DNA of 55,886 nucleotides, from the NCBI GenBank assembly GCA_026989495.1, contig JALSJE010000090.1, positions 1 to 55,886 on the forward strand, written 5' to 3'. The position numbers were made by a program, and so were the translations under genes. Every line of letters starts with the position of its first letter. Positions within the stretch are counted from its first letter, which is position 1. Under the pieces are notes generated by a model. The model was given only the letters and a program-made list of their open reading frames with translations, had not been told where the DNA came from and made no database searches. Of this stretch, positions 7,101 to 15,079 are shown one piece after another. This DNA comes from Gammaproteobacteria bacterium. Its GTDB lineage: Bacteria > Pseudomonadota > Gammaproteobacteria > S144-34.

Positions 7101-9204
7101 CGCGCTCGAGCAGGCCGAGCGGCGCCGCGAGGAGGCCGAGGCACGGCTCGAGGCGGCCCGCGAGGAGGCTGCCCGGGCGGCCTGGAAGGAGGCGGCCGAG
7201 CGGCTCGAGCGGCTCGAGGGCGAACGGTCCGCGGCGCTGGGACGGGCGGAGGCGGCCGAACGCGCCGCGGCCGAGCTGCGCGGGCGGGTCGAGACGCTGG
7301 AGCGGGAGCTCGAGGCCGCGGGCGCCGCCCGCCGCGAGCTGGCCTCGCGCCTCGAGGCCGAGGCCGGCCGTGCGGAGGCGGCCGAGGCGCGGGCGGCCGA
7401 GCTGGAGGGGAAGGCGAAGGCCCTGGAGGCCGAGCTGGCCGAGGCCCGCGCCCGGCTGGGGGCGGTCCCGGAGCCGGGGGCGCTGGAGGCGCAGGCGCAG
7501 CGGCACCGGGAGGAGGTCCAGGCGCTGCAGGAGGCCGTCGATGCCGCCGTGGCCCGGGCCGCCGAGGCCGAGGTGGTGCGCGACGAGGTGCTGCGCGACC
7601 TCGAGCAGCTCCGGTCCGAGGCGCAGGAGGCGCGCCGGGCCCTGGAGGCCGTGCGCGCGGAGCTGGCCGAGGCGCGGGACGCGGTCGAGGCGGCGCGGGC
7701 CGAGCGGGATGCGGCCTTCGAGCAGGCGCGCGCGGCCGAGGCGGCCCGGCGCGAGGCCGAGCAGCGGATCGCGCGGCTGGAGCGCGAGCGTGCGGCCCTG
7801 GAAGCGCGGGCGGCCCAGGCCGGCGACGCCGCCACGGTGGAGGTGGCGCGCGTGGAGGCCGAGCTCGGTGCGCTGCGCGAGCGGCTCGCCGAGGAGACGC
7901 GGCGCGCCGCCGGGGCCGAGGCGGAGCTGGCCGCGCTGCGCGCGCGGCTCGAGGCCCAGGAGGACCGGACCGCGGAGGCCGAGCGGCGCGGCAGCGAGCT
8001 GGAGGCCGAGGTGCGCCGGCTCGAGGCGGCGCTCGAGGCCTTGCGCGCCGCGCATCCGGCCGGGAGTGTCACCATGGAGCCGGGCCCGCGGCGGCAGGAG
8101 CCGGAGCCGGTCGCGCCGGCCGGCGGCGGGCCGGGGCCGGCGCTGCCGGTCCCGGAGATCCCGCCGGAGGGCGGGCAGGCGCCGGCCCTGGCCGGGCCGC
8201 CACCGGGCGCGGGGCCGGCGGCCGCCGGGCCGGAGGAGGGGGATGACGCCTTCGTGGTGGCCGCGGCCGTGCCCGTGCTGGAGCCGGGGCCGGGCCCCGA
8301 AGGGGCGGAGCCTGCGCCGGCGCCGGAGGCGCCCGGGCCGGCCGCCGTCGCCCCCATCGAGCAGGCTCCCGAGGCCGCGCCCGCGGCCGGGCCCCGTCCC
8401 GGGACAGGGGTGGCCCCGGCGGAGACGGAAGCCGATCCCGCTTCCGGCGAGGGCCCCTCGTCGCGTCCGCGCCGCCGCGGCCTCCTCTACCTGGGCGTGG
8501 CCGCGGCGAGTCTCGCAGCGCTGGCAGTGACCGCCTGGGTGCTGCTGCGCGTCTCGCCGCCGCCGCCGGAGATCGCGGCAGAGCCGGTGGCGGCGGCGGG
8601 TGTCGTCGTCCGCGCCCCGTCGCCGCGCCGCGACGGTGGCGCGGCCGGGAACCCGGATGGGAGTGCCGCCGCCGGCGGGCCGGCGGCGCCTCGTCCGGCC
8701 CGCGCCGCCGGACGGGGCCGTCCTTCCGGGGACGCCGGCGGGCCGTCCGGCCGGCGGGAGGCGGCGGCGCCGGCCCGCCCGCATCCCGGCGCTGATGCGG
8801 CCGAGCGGCGGCTGCTCGCGGCCGCCGAGGCGCGCTGGCGGGCCCGCCTCGCGGCGGCGGCCGGCAAGGCGCCCGCCGCACCGGCGCCCGCCGCGGCCTC
8901 CGCGCCAGCGTCGGGTCCGGCCGCGGGCCGGGTGGCGGCGGAGAAGTCCGGCGCGCCCGAGACCCGCGCCGCTGCGCCGGAGCGGAGCGGACCGGAAGAG
9001 GAGGTCTACGAGGGTGATCCGGACGGATCCGACGCGTCCGCCGGAGGCGGCGCGGTGGGCGCCGGCCGGGAAGCGTCGCCCGGCGGGGCGGGGCTCGCCG
9101 CCGGCGCCGTCCCGGAGCCCCTGGCCGGCGGAGCCGCCGGCGCGTCGCCCCCTGCGCCGGGCCCGGTGGACGAGGAGACGGCGGCGTCCGCGCCCGCGGG
9201 CTGA
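4156..9204 (+). CDS. Giant cNMP-binding / rhodanese / coiled-coil membrane protein
   Basis: This 1682-residue protein has an unusual layout. Residues ~1-120 are a degenerate cyclic-nucleotide-binding fold. Residues ~150-260 are a second one with an intact-looking phosphate-binding cassette (FGEEALITGGVRNATV). Residues ~265-345 are a rhodanese domain with loop CDDGARS (Cys316 as likely catalytic residue). Residues ~360-1300 are an almost unbroken Ala/Glu/Arg coiled coil. A Pro/Ala-rich linker leads to one transmembrane helix (~1443-1465, LLYLGVAAASLAALAVTAWV) and a low-complexity tail. The GTG start follows a strong AGGAGGAG-type site. Presumably the N-terminus and rod are cytoplasmic and the protein is anchored near its C-terminus. 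A cyclase is encoded at 11878-12942, so cNMP signalling is plausible. Its function is unknown; a structural or tethering role is a guess. Confidence 0.85.
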   Translation: MGAATRLVDVKVLRGFEPLAGLPLDRLKELAAKARVIQYAAGRPVYRRGERTRHTLFLLSGQVVFRREGRRDQTVKAGSARARRAIVPPDAGTVEVVAKGQASLLSVDTDLLEILLSWNDPAAYEVTEIDLAEEEEGDGWLARLLQRPGFRRLPAEALQRLMGRLEEVAAQAGEAVVRQDERDDGYYIVKSGAFRVTRRPEAGAAEVELARLGPGDGFGEEALITGGVRNATVTALEQGVLLRLARQDFLELLVGPLVESLDEEACARLLREGAVLLDVRSPEEHERQPVGLNVPLSVLRLKADSLDRSRRYVVCCDDGARSRAAAYLLVQLGFDAVHLAGGLAAAGTPAGGEGQGAEVVPLAAAREARARQAQEAERRAEQAAEQARAADAARAAAERELAALRARLAELEGELAAAREAAQAAAAERERLAGRAQAAEAARQEAQARLEGAVRDAREAAGASLRALRDEVQTLRRELAQAREAAAASAEAEEAARSRVAELERALTELQADMSAAVEQAHADVEGLKQRIDRLESARAEAERRVVELERDLEAAREDAAAAARSEEAEARVEALERELAEARAAAERAQARADELAAAHEAAEARARAMARELEALKARSGEAESLQGRLAEREQALAQLRARVGELEAAAEAARRQEADLRRLLEARARDESETLERLQAELARAREAEAGRAEAARRAEAAAEAARDRAAALERELASARAAAEASEEALCAARAALEEAGRERDALRERTVELERALAEQERALEALRAQAEGTEALRAELEAARAARDEAAGRAAGLAEELETLRAQLEAVRAELGTRVRGLEERLAAEEAARAAAESERDAHRAALEAAGRERDELLERIRVLEAELASREEAFGALRAQAEADAEAARDRAAALERELASARAAAEASEEALRAARAALEEAGREREALRERTAELERALAEREEALRTAEERAASLLRTRIGTLERERDEARAALEQAERRREEAEARLEAAREEAARAAWKEAAERLERLEGERSAALGRAEAAERAAAELRGRVETLERELEAAGAARRELASRLEAEAGRAEAAEARAAELEGKAKALEAELAEARARLGAVPEPGALEAQAQRHREEVQALQEAVDAAVARAAEAEVVRDEVLRDLEQLRSEAQEARRALEAVRAELAEARDAVEAARAERDAAFEQARAAEAARREAEQRIARLERERAALEARAAQAGDAATVEVARVEAELGALRERLAEETRRAAGAEAELAALRARLEAQEDRTAEAERRGSELEAEVRRLEAALEALRAAHPAGSVTMEPGPRRQEPEPVAPAGGGPGPALPVPEIPPEGGQAPALAGPPPGAGPAAAGPEEGDDAFVVAAAVPVLEPGPGPEGAEPAPAPEAPGPAAVAPIEQAPEAAPAAGPRPGTGVAPAETEADPASGEGPSSRPRRRGLLYLGVAAASLAALAVTAWVLLRVSPPPPEIAAEPVAAAGVVVRAPSPRRDGGAAGNPDGSAAAGGPAAPRPARAAGRGRPSGDAGGPSGRREAAAPARPHPGADAAERRLLAAAEARWRARLAAAAGKAPAAPAPAAASAPASGPAAGRVAAEKSGAPETRAAAPERSGPEEEVYEGDPDGSDASAGGGAVGAGREASPGGAGLAAGAVPEPLAGGAAGASPPAPGPVDEETAASAPAG
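6271..7005. repeat. Long direct repeat inside the coiled-coil gene
   Basis: Bases 6271-6447 and 6829-7005 are near-identical direct repeats spaced 558 bp (186 codons) apart. They differ at only a handful of bases and encode the same coiled-coil segment (for example AARDRAAALERELASARAAA). This points to recent in-frame duplication or gene conversion within the rod. Confidence 0.85.
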
Positions 9205-9716
9205 GCCGGCGCGGCCGGCGTCCCTGCGGGACGCGGGGGGATCACCACCCGCGAGCTGCCGTCCGGGGCGCGTTCCCGGTATTCCATCACTGCCGCGGCC
9301 AGCGGCCAGCCCGTCGCCCGGTCCACCACCACCACGCTCCAGCGGCCCACGCCGTCGGGGCCGAGGCGCTTGCGCGAGTAGACCCGCCAGCGCGGCCCGC
9401 CCACGCGGAACGGCACCTCGGCCATCACCCGGCCCCCGTGCTTCCAGCGGTGGACGACGGTGCGTCCCTGGAGGCCGCGCAGGTCCGTGAAGAAGAGGAC
9501 CTGACTGTCGCGCGTGTCCAGCGCGAGCACCTCGTCCACGGGCTCGCGCGCCACCACGGCGGTGGTGAAGAGCGCGCGGGCGACACGGGCGCCCGCAAGC
9601 TCCGGGGGCCGGCCGGCGACCGCCGGCGCCGGATCGGCGCCGCGCGCGGCGGGCGCGACGAGGGCCGCCAGCAGGGCGGCCGCGGCGAGCGTGCGAGACG
9701 GATTTCCGGTTCTCAT
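9006..9716 (-). CDS. DUF2914 domain secreted protein
   Basis: This 236-residue protein has a Sec signal peptide (MRTGNPSRTLAAAALLAALV...ARGAD). A central DUF2914-type domain follows (about residues 40-160), with FFTDLRGLQGRTVVHRWKHGG, then GGPRWRVYSRKRL, then WSVVVVD; spaced Trp and Arg residues are typical. The last ~75 residues are Pro/Ala/Ser-rich. The 3' end overlaps the giant coiled-coil gene by 199 bases on the opposite strand, and both proteins are low-complexity there. The true C-terminus could be shorter only if a stop is misread, since the frame is open to 9006. DUF2914 has no assigned biochemical function; periplasmic location is inferred. Confidence 0.8.
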   Translation of the reverse strand: MRTGNPSRTLAAAALLAALVAPAARGADPAPAVAGRPPELAGARVARALFTTAVVAREPVDEVLALDTRDSQVLFFTDLRGLQGRTVVHRWKHGGRVMAEVPFRVGGPRWRVYSRKRLGPDGVGRWSVVVVDRATGWPLAAAVMEYRERAPDGSSRVVIPPRPAGTPAAPAQPAGADAAVSSSTGPGAGGDAPAAPPARGSGTAPAASPAPPGDASRPAPTAPPPADASDPSGSPS

Positions 9717-9822
9717 CGGGGCACCTCCCTGTCCTGCGGCGGAACGACGACCCCGAGGCTAGCCGTGGCGGCAGCGGCCCGCCGTGCGGGCCGTCACACC
9801 CCCCCCGCGCGGGCGCGGATGC

Positions 9823-10590
9823 TCAGTGGCCCAGGCTGCGGCCGCCGTCGACGGCGAGTATCTGACCGGTGACGTAGTCGGCCTCGCGCACCAGGAAGAG
9901 CACGGCGCGGGCGATGTCGAGGGGGTCGCCGCGGCGCTTGAGCGCGGTGCGCTCGATGATGCGTCGCTTGGTGTCGGCGTCCATGCCCTCAGGCCACAGG
10001 ATGGCGCCCGGCGCCACCCCGTTGACGCGCACCTCCGGCCCCAGCTCGCGCGCCAGCGCGCGCGTCAGCATGGCCAGCCCCGCCTTGGCGATGCTGTAGA
10101 CGGGATGGCCGGCGAGCGGCCGTTCGGCGTGGATGTCCACCAGGTTGACCACGCAGCCCCCGCTCGCGCGCAGGTGCGCCGCGGCGGCCTGGGTGAGGAA
10201 GAAGGGCGCCTTGAGGTTGGTGCCGATGAGGTCCTCCCACTGGGCCTCGGTGACGCTGCCGAAGGGGGTGGGGTAGAAGCTCGAGGCGTTGTTGACCAGC
10301 ACGTCGAGCCGGTCCCAGGCGCCCGCCGCCTCCTCCACCAGGGGGGCGAGGGCCTCGAAGCGGGTGAGGTCGGCGGCCGCGAGCCGCACCGAGCCCGGGC
10401 GGCGGGCCTCCAGCGCCGCGCGCAGGCGCTCGGCGGCCTCCCGGGAGCGGCGGTAGTGGAGCACCACGTTCATGCCTGCCCCGTGGAGGGTGCGCGCGAT
10501 GGCGGCGCCGATGCGGTGGGCGGCGCCCGTCACCAGCGCCACGCGGCCCGCGAGCTCGCGTGCGCTATCATTGGCCTCGGCTTCCGTCAT
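9823..10590 (-). CDS. Pteridine reductase-like short-chain dehydrogenase
   Basis: This 255-residue SDR enzyme has the NAD(P) motif TGAAHRIGAAIA near the N-terminus, NNASSFYPTPFG after strand 4, the catalytic YSIAK pair, and the VNGVAPGAILWPEG loop. The TGAAHRIG form of the glycine motif and the overall sequence resemble pteridine reductases (PTR1/FolM type), which reduce dihydrobiopterin or dihydrofolate with NADPH. The start MTEAEANDS is chosen because upstream codons give a non-homologous Arg-rich extension. It is divergent from the MidA-type gene by 82 bases. The nearby folB and folK fit a pterin role. Substrate is not provable from sequence. Confidence 0.85.
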   Translation of the reverse strand: MTEAEANDSARELAGRVALVTGAAHRIGAAIARTLHGAGMNVVLHYRRSREAAERLRAALEARRPGSVRLAAADLTRFEALAPLVEEAAGAWDRLDVLVNNASSFYPTPFGSVTEAQWEDLIGTNLKAPFFLTQAAAAHLRASGGCVVNLVDIHAERPLAGHPVYSIAKAGLAMLTRALARELGPEVRVNGVAPGAILWPEGMDADTKRRIIERTALKRRGDPLDIARAVLFLVREADYVTGQILAVDGGRSLGH

Positions 10591-10672
10591 CCCCTCACGT
10601 CCCCGGCGTCCGGGCCTGCGCCATGCTACCGGCCCCCGCGCCGCCGGGCCAGCGCCGCAGCCGCACGCCCGC

Positions 10673-11872
10673 ATGCGACCCACCCGCCAGCCCGGACGCT
10701 TCCGCCTCCCGCCTCCGTCGCCGGAGGCGGCCGCCCACAGCGCGCGCCTCGCGCGCGCCATCGGCGCCGCCATCGAGGCCGCGGGCGGCGCCATCCCCTT
10801 CGAGCGCTTCATGGAGCTGGCGCTCTACGCGCCGGGGCTCGGCTACTACGTCGCCGGGGCCCGCAAGCTGGGGGCGGCGGGCGACTTCGTCACCGCGCCG
10901 GAGCTGGGCGGGCTGTTCGGGCGCTGCCTGGCGAGCCAGTGCGCCGAGGTGCTGGCGAGGGTGGATGGCGACACCGTGGTGGAGTTCGGCGCGGGCACGG
11001 GGGCGCTCGCCGCGGACCTGCTCGCGGGGCTCGCCGAGGAGGGCCGCCTGCCGGCGCGCTACGCCGTCGTCGAGGTGAGCCCGGAGCTGCGCGCGCGGCA
11101 GCGCGAGACGCTCGGGCGGCGGGCGGGGCGGCTGGCGGAGCGGGTGGTGTGGTGGGAGCGGCTGCCGGAGCCCGGCACCGTGCGCGGCGTCGTCGTGGCC
11201 AACGAGGTGCTGGACGCGCTCCCCGTGCACCGCTTCCGCATCCGCGCGGGGGCGGTGCGCATGCTGGGCGTGGCGTGCGCGGGCGTGGGCTTCCGCTGGG
11301 TGGAGCTGGACCCCGCGCCCGCGCTCGAGCGGGCGGTGCGGGCGCTGGAGGCGGCCCTCGGCCGTCCCTTCCCCGAGGGCTACACGTCCGAGGTCTGCCT
11401 GCGGCTCGGGCCCTGGGTGGCCACCGTGGCCGGGCTGCTCGCCGCGGGCGCCGCCCTCTTCATTGACTACGGCCACCCCCGGGCGGAGTATTACCATCCC
11501 GACCGCAGGGATGGGACCCTCATGTGCCATTACCGCCACCGGGCCCACGGGGAGGCGCTCGCACGCGTGGGCCTGCAGGACATCACCGCCCACGTGGACT
11601 TCACCGCGGTGGCGGAGGCGGCCGCCGGGGCGGGCACGGAGGTGCTGGGCTACACCACCCAGGCCTGGTTCCTGATGGGCTGCGGGCTGGAGCGCCATGC
11701 GGCCGCACTCGCCGAGGCCCCCGCGCCCGCGCGCTGGCGCCTGGCGCAGGAGATCCGCACGCTGACCCTGCCCGGGGAGATGGGCGAGCGCTTCAAGGCC
11801 ATGGCGGTGGGTCGGGCCCTCGACGGGCCGCTCATGGGCTTCGCCCTGCGCGACCAGCGCCACCGCCTCTAG
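10673..11872 (+). CDS. MidA/NDUFAF7-type SAM-dependent methyltransferase
   Basis: This 399-residue protein belongs to the COG1565 family, whose mitochondrial member NDUFAF7 methylates an arginine of complex I subunit NDUFS2. Visible family segments include FERFMELALYAPGLGYY near residues 42-58, the SAM-binding VVEFGAGTGALAADLL, NEVLDALPVHRF and FIDYGHPRAEYYHP. Length is normal. The start ATG is the first that keeps the Pro/Arg-rich short leader without running into the divergent SDR. The cyclase gene begins 5 bases downstream, so the two are probably co-transcribed. The bacterial substrate is not known. Confidence 0.9.
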   Translation: MRPTRQPGRFRLPPPSPEAAAHSARLARAIGAAIEAAGGAIPFERFMELALYAPGLGYYVAGARKLGAAGDFVTAPELGGLFGRCLASQCAEVLARVDGDTVVEFGAGTGALAADLLAGLAEEGRLPARYAVVEVSPELRARQRETLGRRAGRLAERVVWWERLPEPGTVRGVVVANEVLDALPVHRFRIRAGAVRMLGVACAGVGFRWVELDPAPALERAVRALEAALGRPFPEGYTSEVCLRLGPWVATVAGLLAAGAALFIDYGHPRAEYYHPDRRDGTLMCHYRHRAHGEALARVGLQDITAHVDFTAVAEAAAGAGTEVLGYTTQAWFLMGCGLERHAAALAEAPAPARWRLAQEIRTLTLPGEMGERFKAMAVGRALDGPLMGFALRDQRHRL

Positions 11873-11877
11873 CCCTC

Positions 11878-12942
11878 ATGCGCGGACCGGACCCCTGCAC
11901 CGTGCTCGTGGTGGACGACGACGCCACCAGCCGCCGCCTGCTCGCGCGCATGCTGGCCGGCGAGGGCTACACGGTGCTGGAGGCCGCGAGCGCCGAGGAC
12001 GGCCTGCGCGTGGCCCTGCGCAGCACGGTGGACGCCTTCCTGCTGGACGTGCGCATGCCGCGCATGGGCGGCATCGAGCTGTGCCGCAGGCTGCGCATGG
12101 TGGCGCGCTACCGCATGGCGCCCATCCTGTTCGTCACGGCCGTGGACGAGGAGCGCTCCCTGCGCGAGGCCTTCGCCGCCGGCGGCGACGACTTCATCAC
12201 CAAGCCCTTCAGCGCCGTCGTGCTGCGCGCGCGCCTGGGCGCGCACCTGCAGAAGCTCGAGTACTACCGCCAGCTCGAGCGCGTGCGGCGCAACCTCGCG
12301 CGCTACGTCTCGCCGCGCACCCAGCAGCTGGTGGAGGCCTACACCGTCACGGGGATCCTGCCGCCGCCCATCGCGCGCGAGGTGTGCGTGCTGTTCTCGG
12401 ACATCCGTGGCTTCACGGCGCTCGCGCACGAGATACCGCCGGTGCAGCTCTTCGACATCCTCAGCCGCCACCTGGGCGTGCAGGTGGACCTCGTCTACAG
12501 CCACGGCGGCTACATCGACAAGTTCGGCGGCGACGGGGTCATGGCCGTGTTCGAGGGCCCGCAGAAGTCGGAGAACGCCTGCCGCTGCGCCCTCGACATC
12601 CTGGAGGCGGCGGCGGCCGATCCCGCCAACCAGGAGCGCCCCCTGCTGCAGGTGGGCATCGGGATCCACACCGGCGAGGCCCTCATCGGCAACATCGGCT
12701 CCGAGGAGCACCTGGACTACTCCGTCATCGGCCAGACCGTGAACATCGCCTCGCGCCTGTGCGACCTCGCCGAGCCCGCCGCGGTGGTGGTCTCGGAGGC
12801 GGTGGCGCGCGGCGTGCGCGACGAGGGGCTGCGCTTCGGCCCGGCGCGCACGGCCTGGGTGCACGGCCTGCGCGAGCCCGTGACGGTGCGCGCGCTCGAG
12901 CCGCCCTACCGCCCCGCGGGCGGCTTCCGCAACCGCGCCTAG
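11878..12942 (+). CDS. Response regulator with class III adenylate/guanylate cyclase domain
   Basis: This 354-residue protein starts with a receiver domain (~8-125): acidic pair VVDDD, phospho-acceptor Asp in LLDVRMPRMGG, and the conserved Lys in FITKPFSA. A short helical linker (KLEYYRQLERVRRNLARYV) leads to a class III nucleotide cyclase domain (~160-340). That domain has both metal-binding aspartates (FSDIRGFTAL and KFGGDGVMAVF) and the transition-state Asn/Arg in TVNIASRL, so it should be active. It makes cAMP (or cGMP) in response to a partner histidine kinase, which is not in this window. One possible receiver of the signal is the cNMP-binding giant protein at 4156-9204. Confidence 0.93.
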   Translation: MRGPDPCTVLVVDDDATSRRLLARMLAGEGYTVLEAASAEDGLRVALRSTVDAFLLDVRMPRMGGIELCRRLRMVARYRMAPILFVTAVDEERSLREAFAAGGDDFITKPFSAVVLRARLGAHLQKLEYYRQLERVRRNLARYVSPRTQQLVEAYTVTGILPPPIAREVCVLFSDIRGFTALAHEIPPVQLFDILSRHLGVQVDLVYSHGGYIDKFGGDGVMAVFEGPQKSENACRCALDILEAAAADPANQERPLLQVGIGIHTGEALIGNIGSEEHLDYSVIGQTVNIASRLCDLAEPAAVVVSEAVARGVRDEGLRFGPARTAWVHGLREPVTVRALEPPYRPAGGFRNRA

Positions 12943-13045
12943 CAGGCCGTTGAATACGGCCTGCGGGCGCCTCGACCGCCCGCCCCCTTGACACTACCGC
13001 GCGTGCCCGGCACCGTGCGCGCTCTGCGCGGCACGCGGAAAGGGC

Positions 13046-13840
13046 ATGGACTGGAACCAGGTGGTGTGGCTGGCGGTGCTGCAGGGGCTGCTGGAGTTCC
13101 TGCCGGTCTCGAGCTCCGCCCACCTCGTCCTGCTGCCGCACCTTGCGGGCTGGCCCGATCAGGGCCTCGCCTTCGACGTGGCCGTGCATGTGGGGACGCT
13201 CGTGGCCGTGCTGGCCCACTTCCGCCGCGAGGTCCTGTGCCTGCTCGGCGGGTGGTGGCGCTCGCTGCGCGAGCGGCGGCTCGACGAGCATGGCCGCCTC
13301 GCCTGGGCCGTGATCCTGGCGACCGTGCCCGTGGGGCTCGCGGGCCTCGCCCTGGAGCCGCTGGTGGCGACGCACCTGCGTTCTCCCGCCGTCATCGCCT
13401 GGGCCACCGTCGGCTTCGGTCTGCTCCTGTGGGCGGCCGACCGTTGGGGGCCGCGCCGGCGTCCCCTGCGGGCGCTCGGCTGGCGCGACGCCCTGGCGGT
13501 GGGGCTCGCCCAGGCGCTGGCGCTGGTCCCGGGCGCCTCGCGCTCGGGCGTGACCATGACGGCGGGGCTCGCGCTCGGGCTCACGCGCGAGGCCGCCGCG
13601 CGCTTCTCGTTCCTGCTCTCGATCCCGGTGATCCTGCTCGCGGGCGGGCTGGAGACCGTGCGGCTCGCCACGGCGGGCGGGCCCGTGCCCTGGGCGGCCA
13701 TCGGCGTGGGCGCGGCGCTCTCGGGGCTGACCGCCTGGGTGGTGATCGCGCTCTTCCTGCGCTGGATCGAGCGGGTGGGGATGGCCCCCTTCGTGCTCTA
13801 CCGGCTAGCCCTCGGCCTGCTCCTCCTCTGGGCCTTCTGA
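13046..13840 (+). CDS. uppP: Undecaprenyl-diphosphatase UppP
   Basis: This 264-residue polytopic membrane enzyme dephosphorylates undecaprenyl diphosphate, recycling the lipid carrier of cell-wall synthesis, and is linked to bacitracin resistance (BacA family). The two signature loops are present: [17 protein letters not shown] near residues 15-32 and [19 protein letters not shown] near 155-175. About eight hydrophobic helices are visible and the length is typical. The leader contains a CAGGCCG/CGGCCTG dyad (12943-12963) and a TTGACA hexamer (12988), but no convincing -10. The 3' end overlaps cca by 36 bases. Confidence 0.97.
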   Translation: MDWNQVVWLAVLQGLLEFLPVSSSAHLVLLPHLAGWPDQGLAFDVAVHVGTLVAVLAHFRREVLCLLGGWWRSLRERRLDEHGRLAWAVILATVPVGLAGLALEPLVATHLRSPAVIAWATVGFGLLLWAADRWGPRRRPLRALGWRDALAVGLAQALALVPGASRSGVTMTAGLALGLTREAAARFSFLLSIPVILLAGGLETVRLATAGGPVPWAAIGVGAALSGLTAWVVIALFLRWIERVGMAPFVLYRLALGLLLLWAF

Positions 13841-15079
13841 GGCGGCCGGCTCGGGTCTGAGGCGACCGCGGGCCTCGCGGATGGCGGCGATGCGCGCCCG
13901 GCGCAGGGCCTCGCCGACGGCGGCGCCCTCGAGGCCGGCCTCCACGAAGCGGCGCGGCGAGACGGCCGCGGCCACCGCGCGTGCGGCACGCAGGAACCCG
14001 CCCTGGGGGTAGGGCTGCGATTCGTAGCCCGGCCGGCCGCGGCTGTCGGCCTCGCAGGCGAGCAGGAAGCGCTCGAAGCGCTCCGGGCGCCTGAAGGCGT
14101 CGGCGCGCTCGAGCAGCTCGAGCACCGTGGCCGGGCGCAGCTCGAGCGCCCGGTGGGCGAGGCCGTGCTCGGCGGCGGTGAGGACGGCCAGCTCGCGGAA
14201 GGCGGCCGGCGCGCGCAGCCGCTCGCTCACGGCGCGGGCGAGCTCGGCGCCGCGCGCCTCGTGGCCGCGGTGGCGCGGCCATTCCTCGGGAGGCGTCTCG
14301 CCCTTGCCCAGGTCGTGTAGGAGCGCCGCGTAGCGCACCTCGGGCTCGGGCGAGAGCCGCGCGGCCTGGTCCAGCACGAGCAGGGTGTGCACGCCCGTGT
14401 CCACCTCCGGATGGTGCTCGGGCGGCTGCGGCACGCCGAAGAGCCGGTCGAGCTCGGGAAGGATGCGCCCGAGCGCCCCGCAGTCGCGCAGCACCTCGAA
14501 GAAGCGCCGCGGGGCGGGCTCGGCGAGCGCGCGCGCGAGCTCCTGCCACACGCGCTCCGGCACCAGGTGGTCCACCTCGCCGGCGGCCACCATCCCGCGC
14601 ATGAGGTCCAGGGTCTCGTCGGCCACCCGGAAGCCGAGCGGGGCGAGCCGGGCCATGAGGCGCGCCACGCGGAGGATGCGCACCGGGTCCTCCGCGAAGG
14701 CGGGCGAGACGTGGCGCAGCAGGCGCCGCTCCAGGTCCCGTCGCCCGCCGTAGGGGTCGATGAGCGTGCCGTCCGGCGCCTCGGCCATGGCGTTGATGGT
14801 GAGGTCGCGCCGGCGCAGGTCCTCTTCCAGGGTCACGTCGGGGGCGGTGTGGAAGGTGAAGCCGTGGTAGCCGGGCCCGGTCTTGCGCTCGGTGCGCGCG
14901 AGCGCGTATTCCTCCCCGGTCTCCGGGTGCAGGAAGACGGGGAAGTCCTTGCCCACGGGCCGGAAGCCGCGCGCGAGCATCTCCTCGGGGGTGGCGCCGA
15001 CCACCACCCAGTCGCGCTCCCCCGCCGGCAGCCCCAGCAGCCGGTCGCGCACGGCCCCGCCCACGAGGTAGACCTTCAT
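13805..15079 (-). CDS. cca: CCA tRNA nucleotidyltransferase
   Basis: This 424-residue enzyme adds or repairs the 3'-CCA end of tRNA. The N-terminus [18 protein letters not shown] is the class II nucleotidyltransferase motif, followed by the acidic pair region and [13 protein letters not shown]. The C-terminal part has an HD-type phosphohydrolase signature ([15 protein letters not shown]), as in gammaproteobacterial multifunctional Cca. The start is the ATG giving the conserved N-terminus; the longer reading frame upstream is not conserved-looking. It is convergent with uppP (36-base overlap) and head-to-head with the lipoprotein peptidase gene. Confidence 0.97.
   Translation of the reverse strand: MKVYLVGGAVRDRLLGLPAGERDWVVVGATPEEMLARGFRPVGKDFPVFLHPETGEEYALARTERKTGPGYHGFTFHTAPDVTLEEDLRRRDLTINAMAEAPDGTLIDPYGGRRDLERRLLRHVSPAFAEDPVRILRVARLMARLAPLGFRVADETLDLMRGMVAAGEVDHLVPERVWQELARALAEPAPRRFFEVLRDCGALGRILPELDRLFGVPQPPEHHPEVDTGVHTLLVLDQAARLSPEPEVRYAALLHDLGKGETPPEEWPRHRGHEARGAELARAVSERLRAPAAFRELAVLTAAEHGLAHRALELRPATVLELLERADAFRRPERFERFLLACEADSRGRPGYESQPYPQGGFLRAARAVAAAVSPRRFVEAGLEGAAVGEALRRARIAAIREARGRLRPEPAASEGPEEEQAEG

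Noticed and set aside
5685-8357. Long minus-strand open frames opposite the giant coiled-coil gene (up to about 890 codons of Ser/Ala/Arg)
   Set aside because: Translations are low-complexity Ser/Arg/Ala strings produced by reading the Ala/Glu/Arg coil backwards; there is no ribosome site or family motif.
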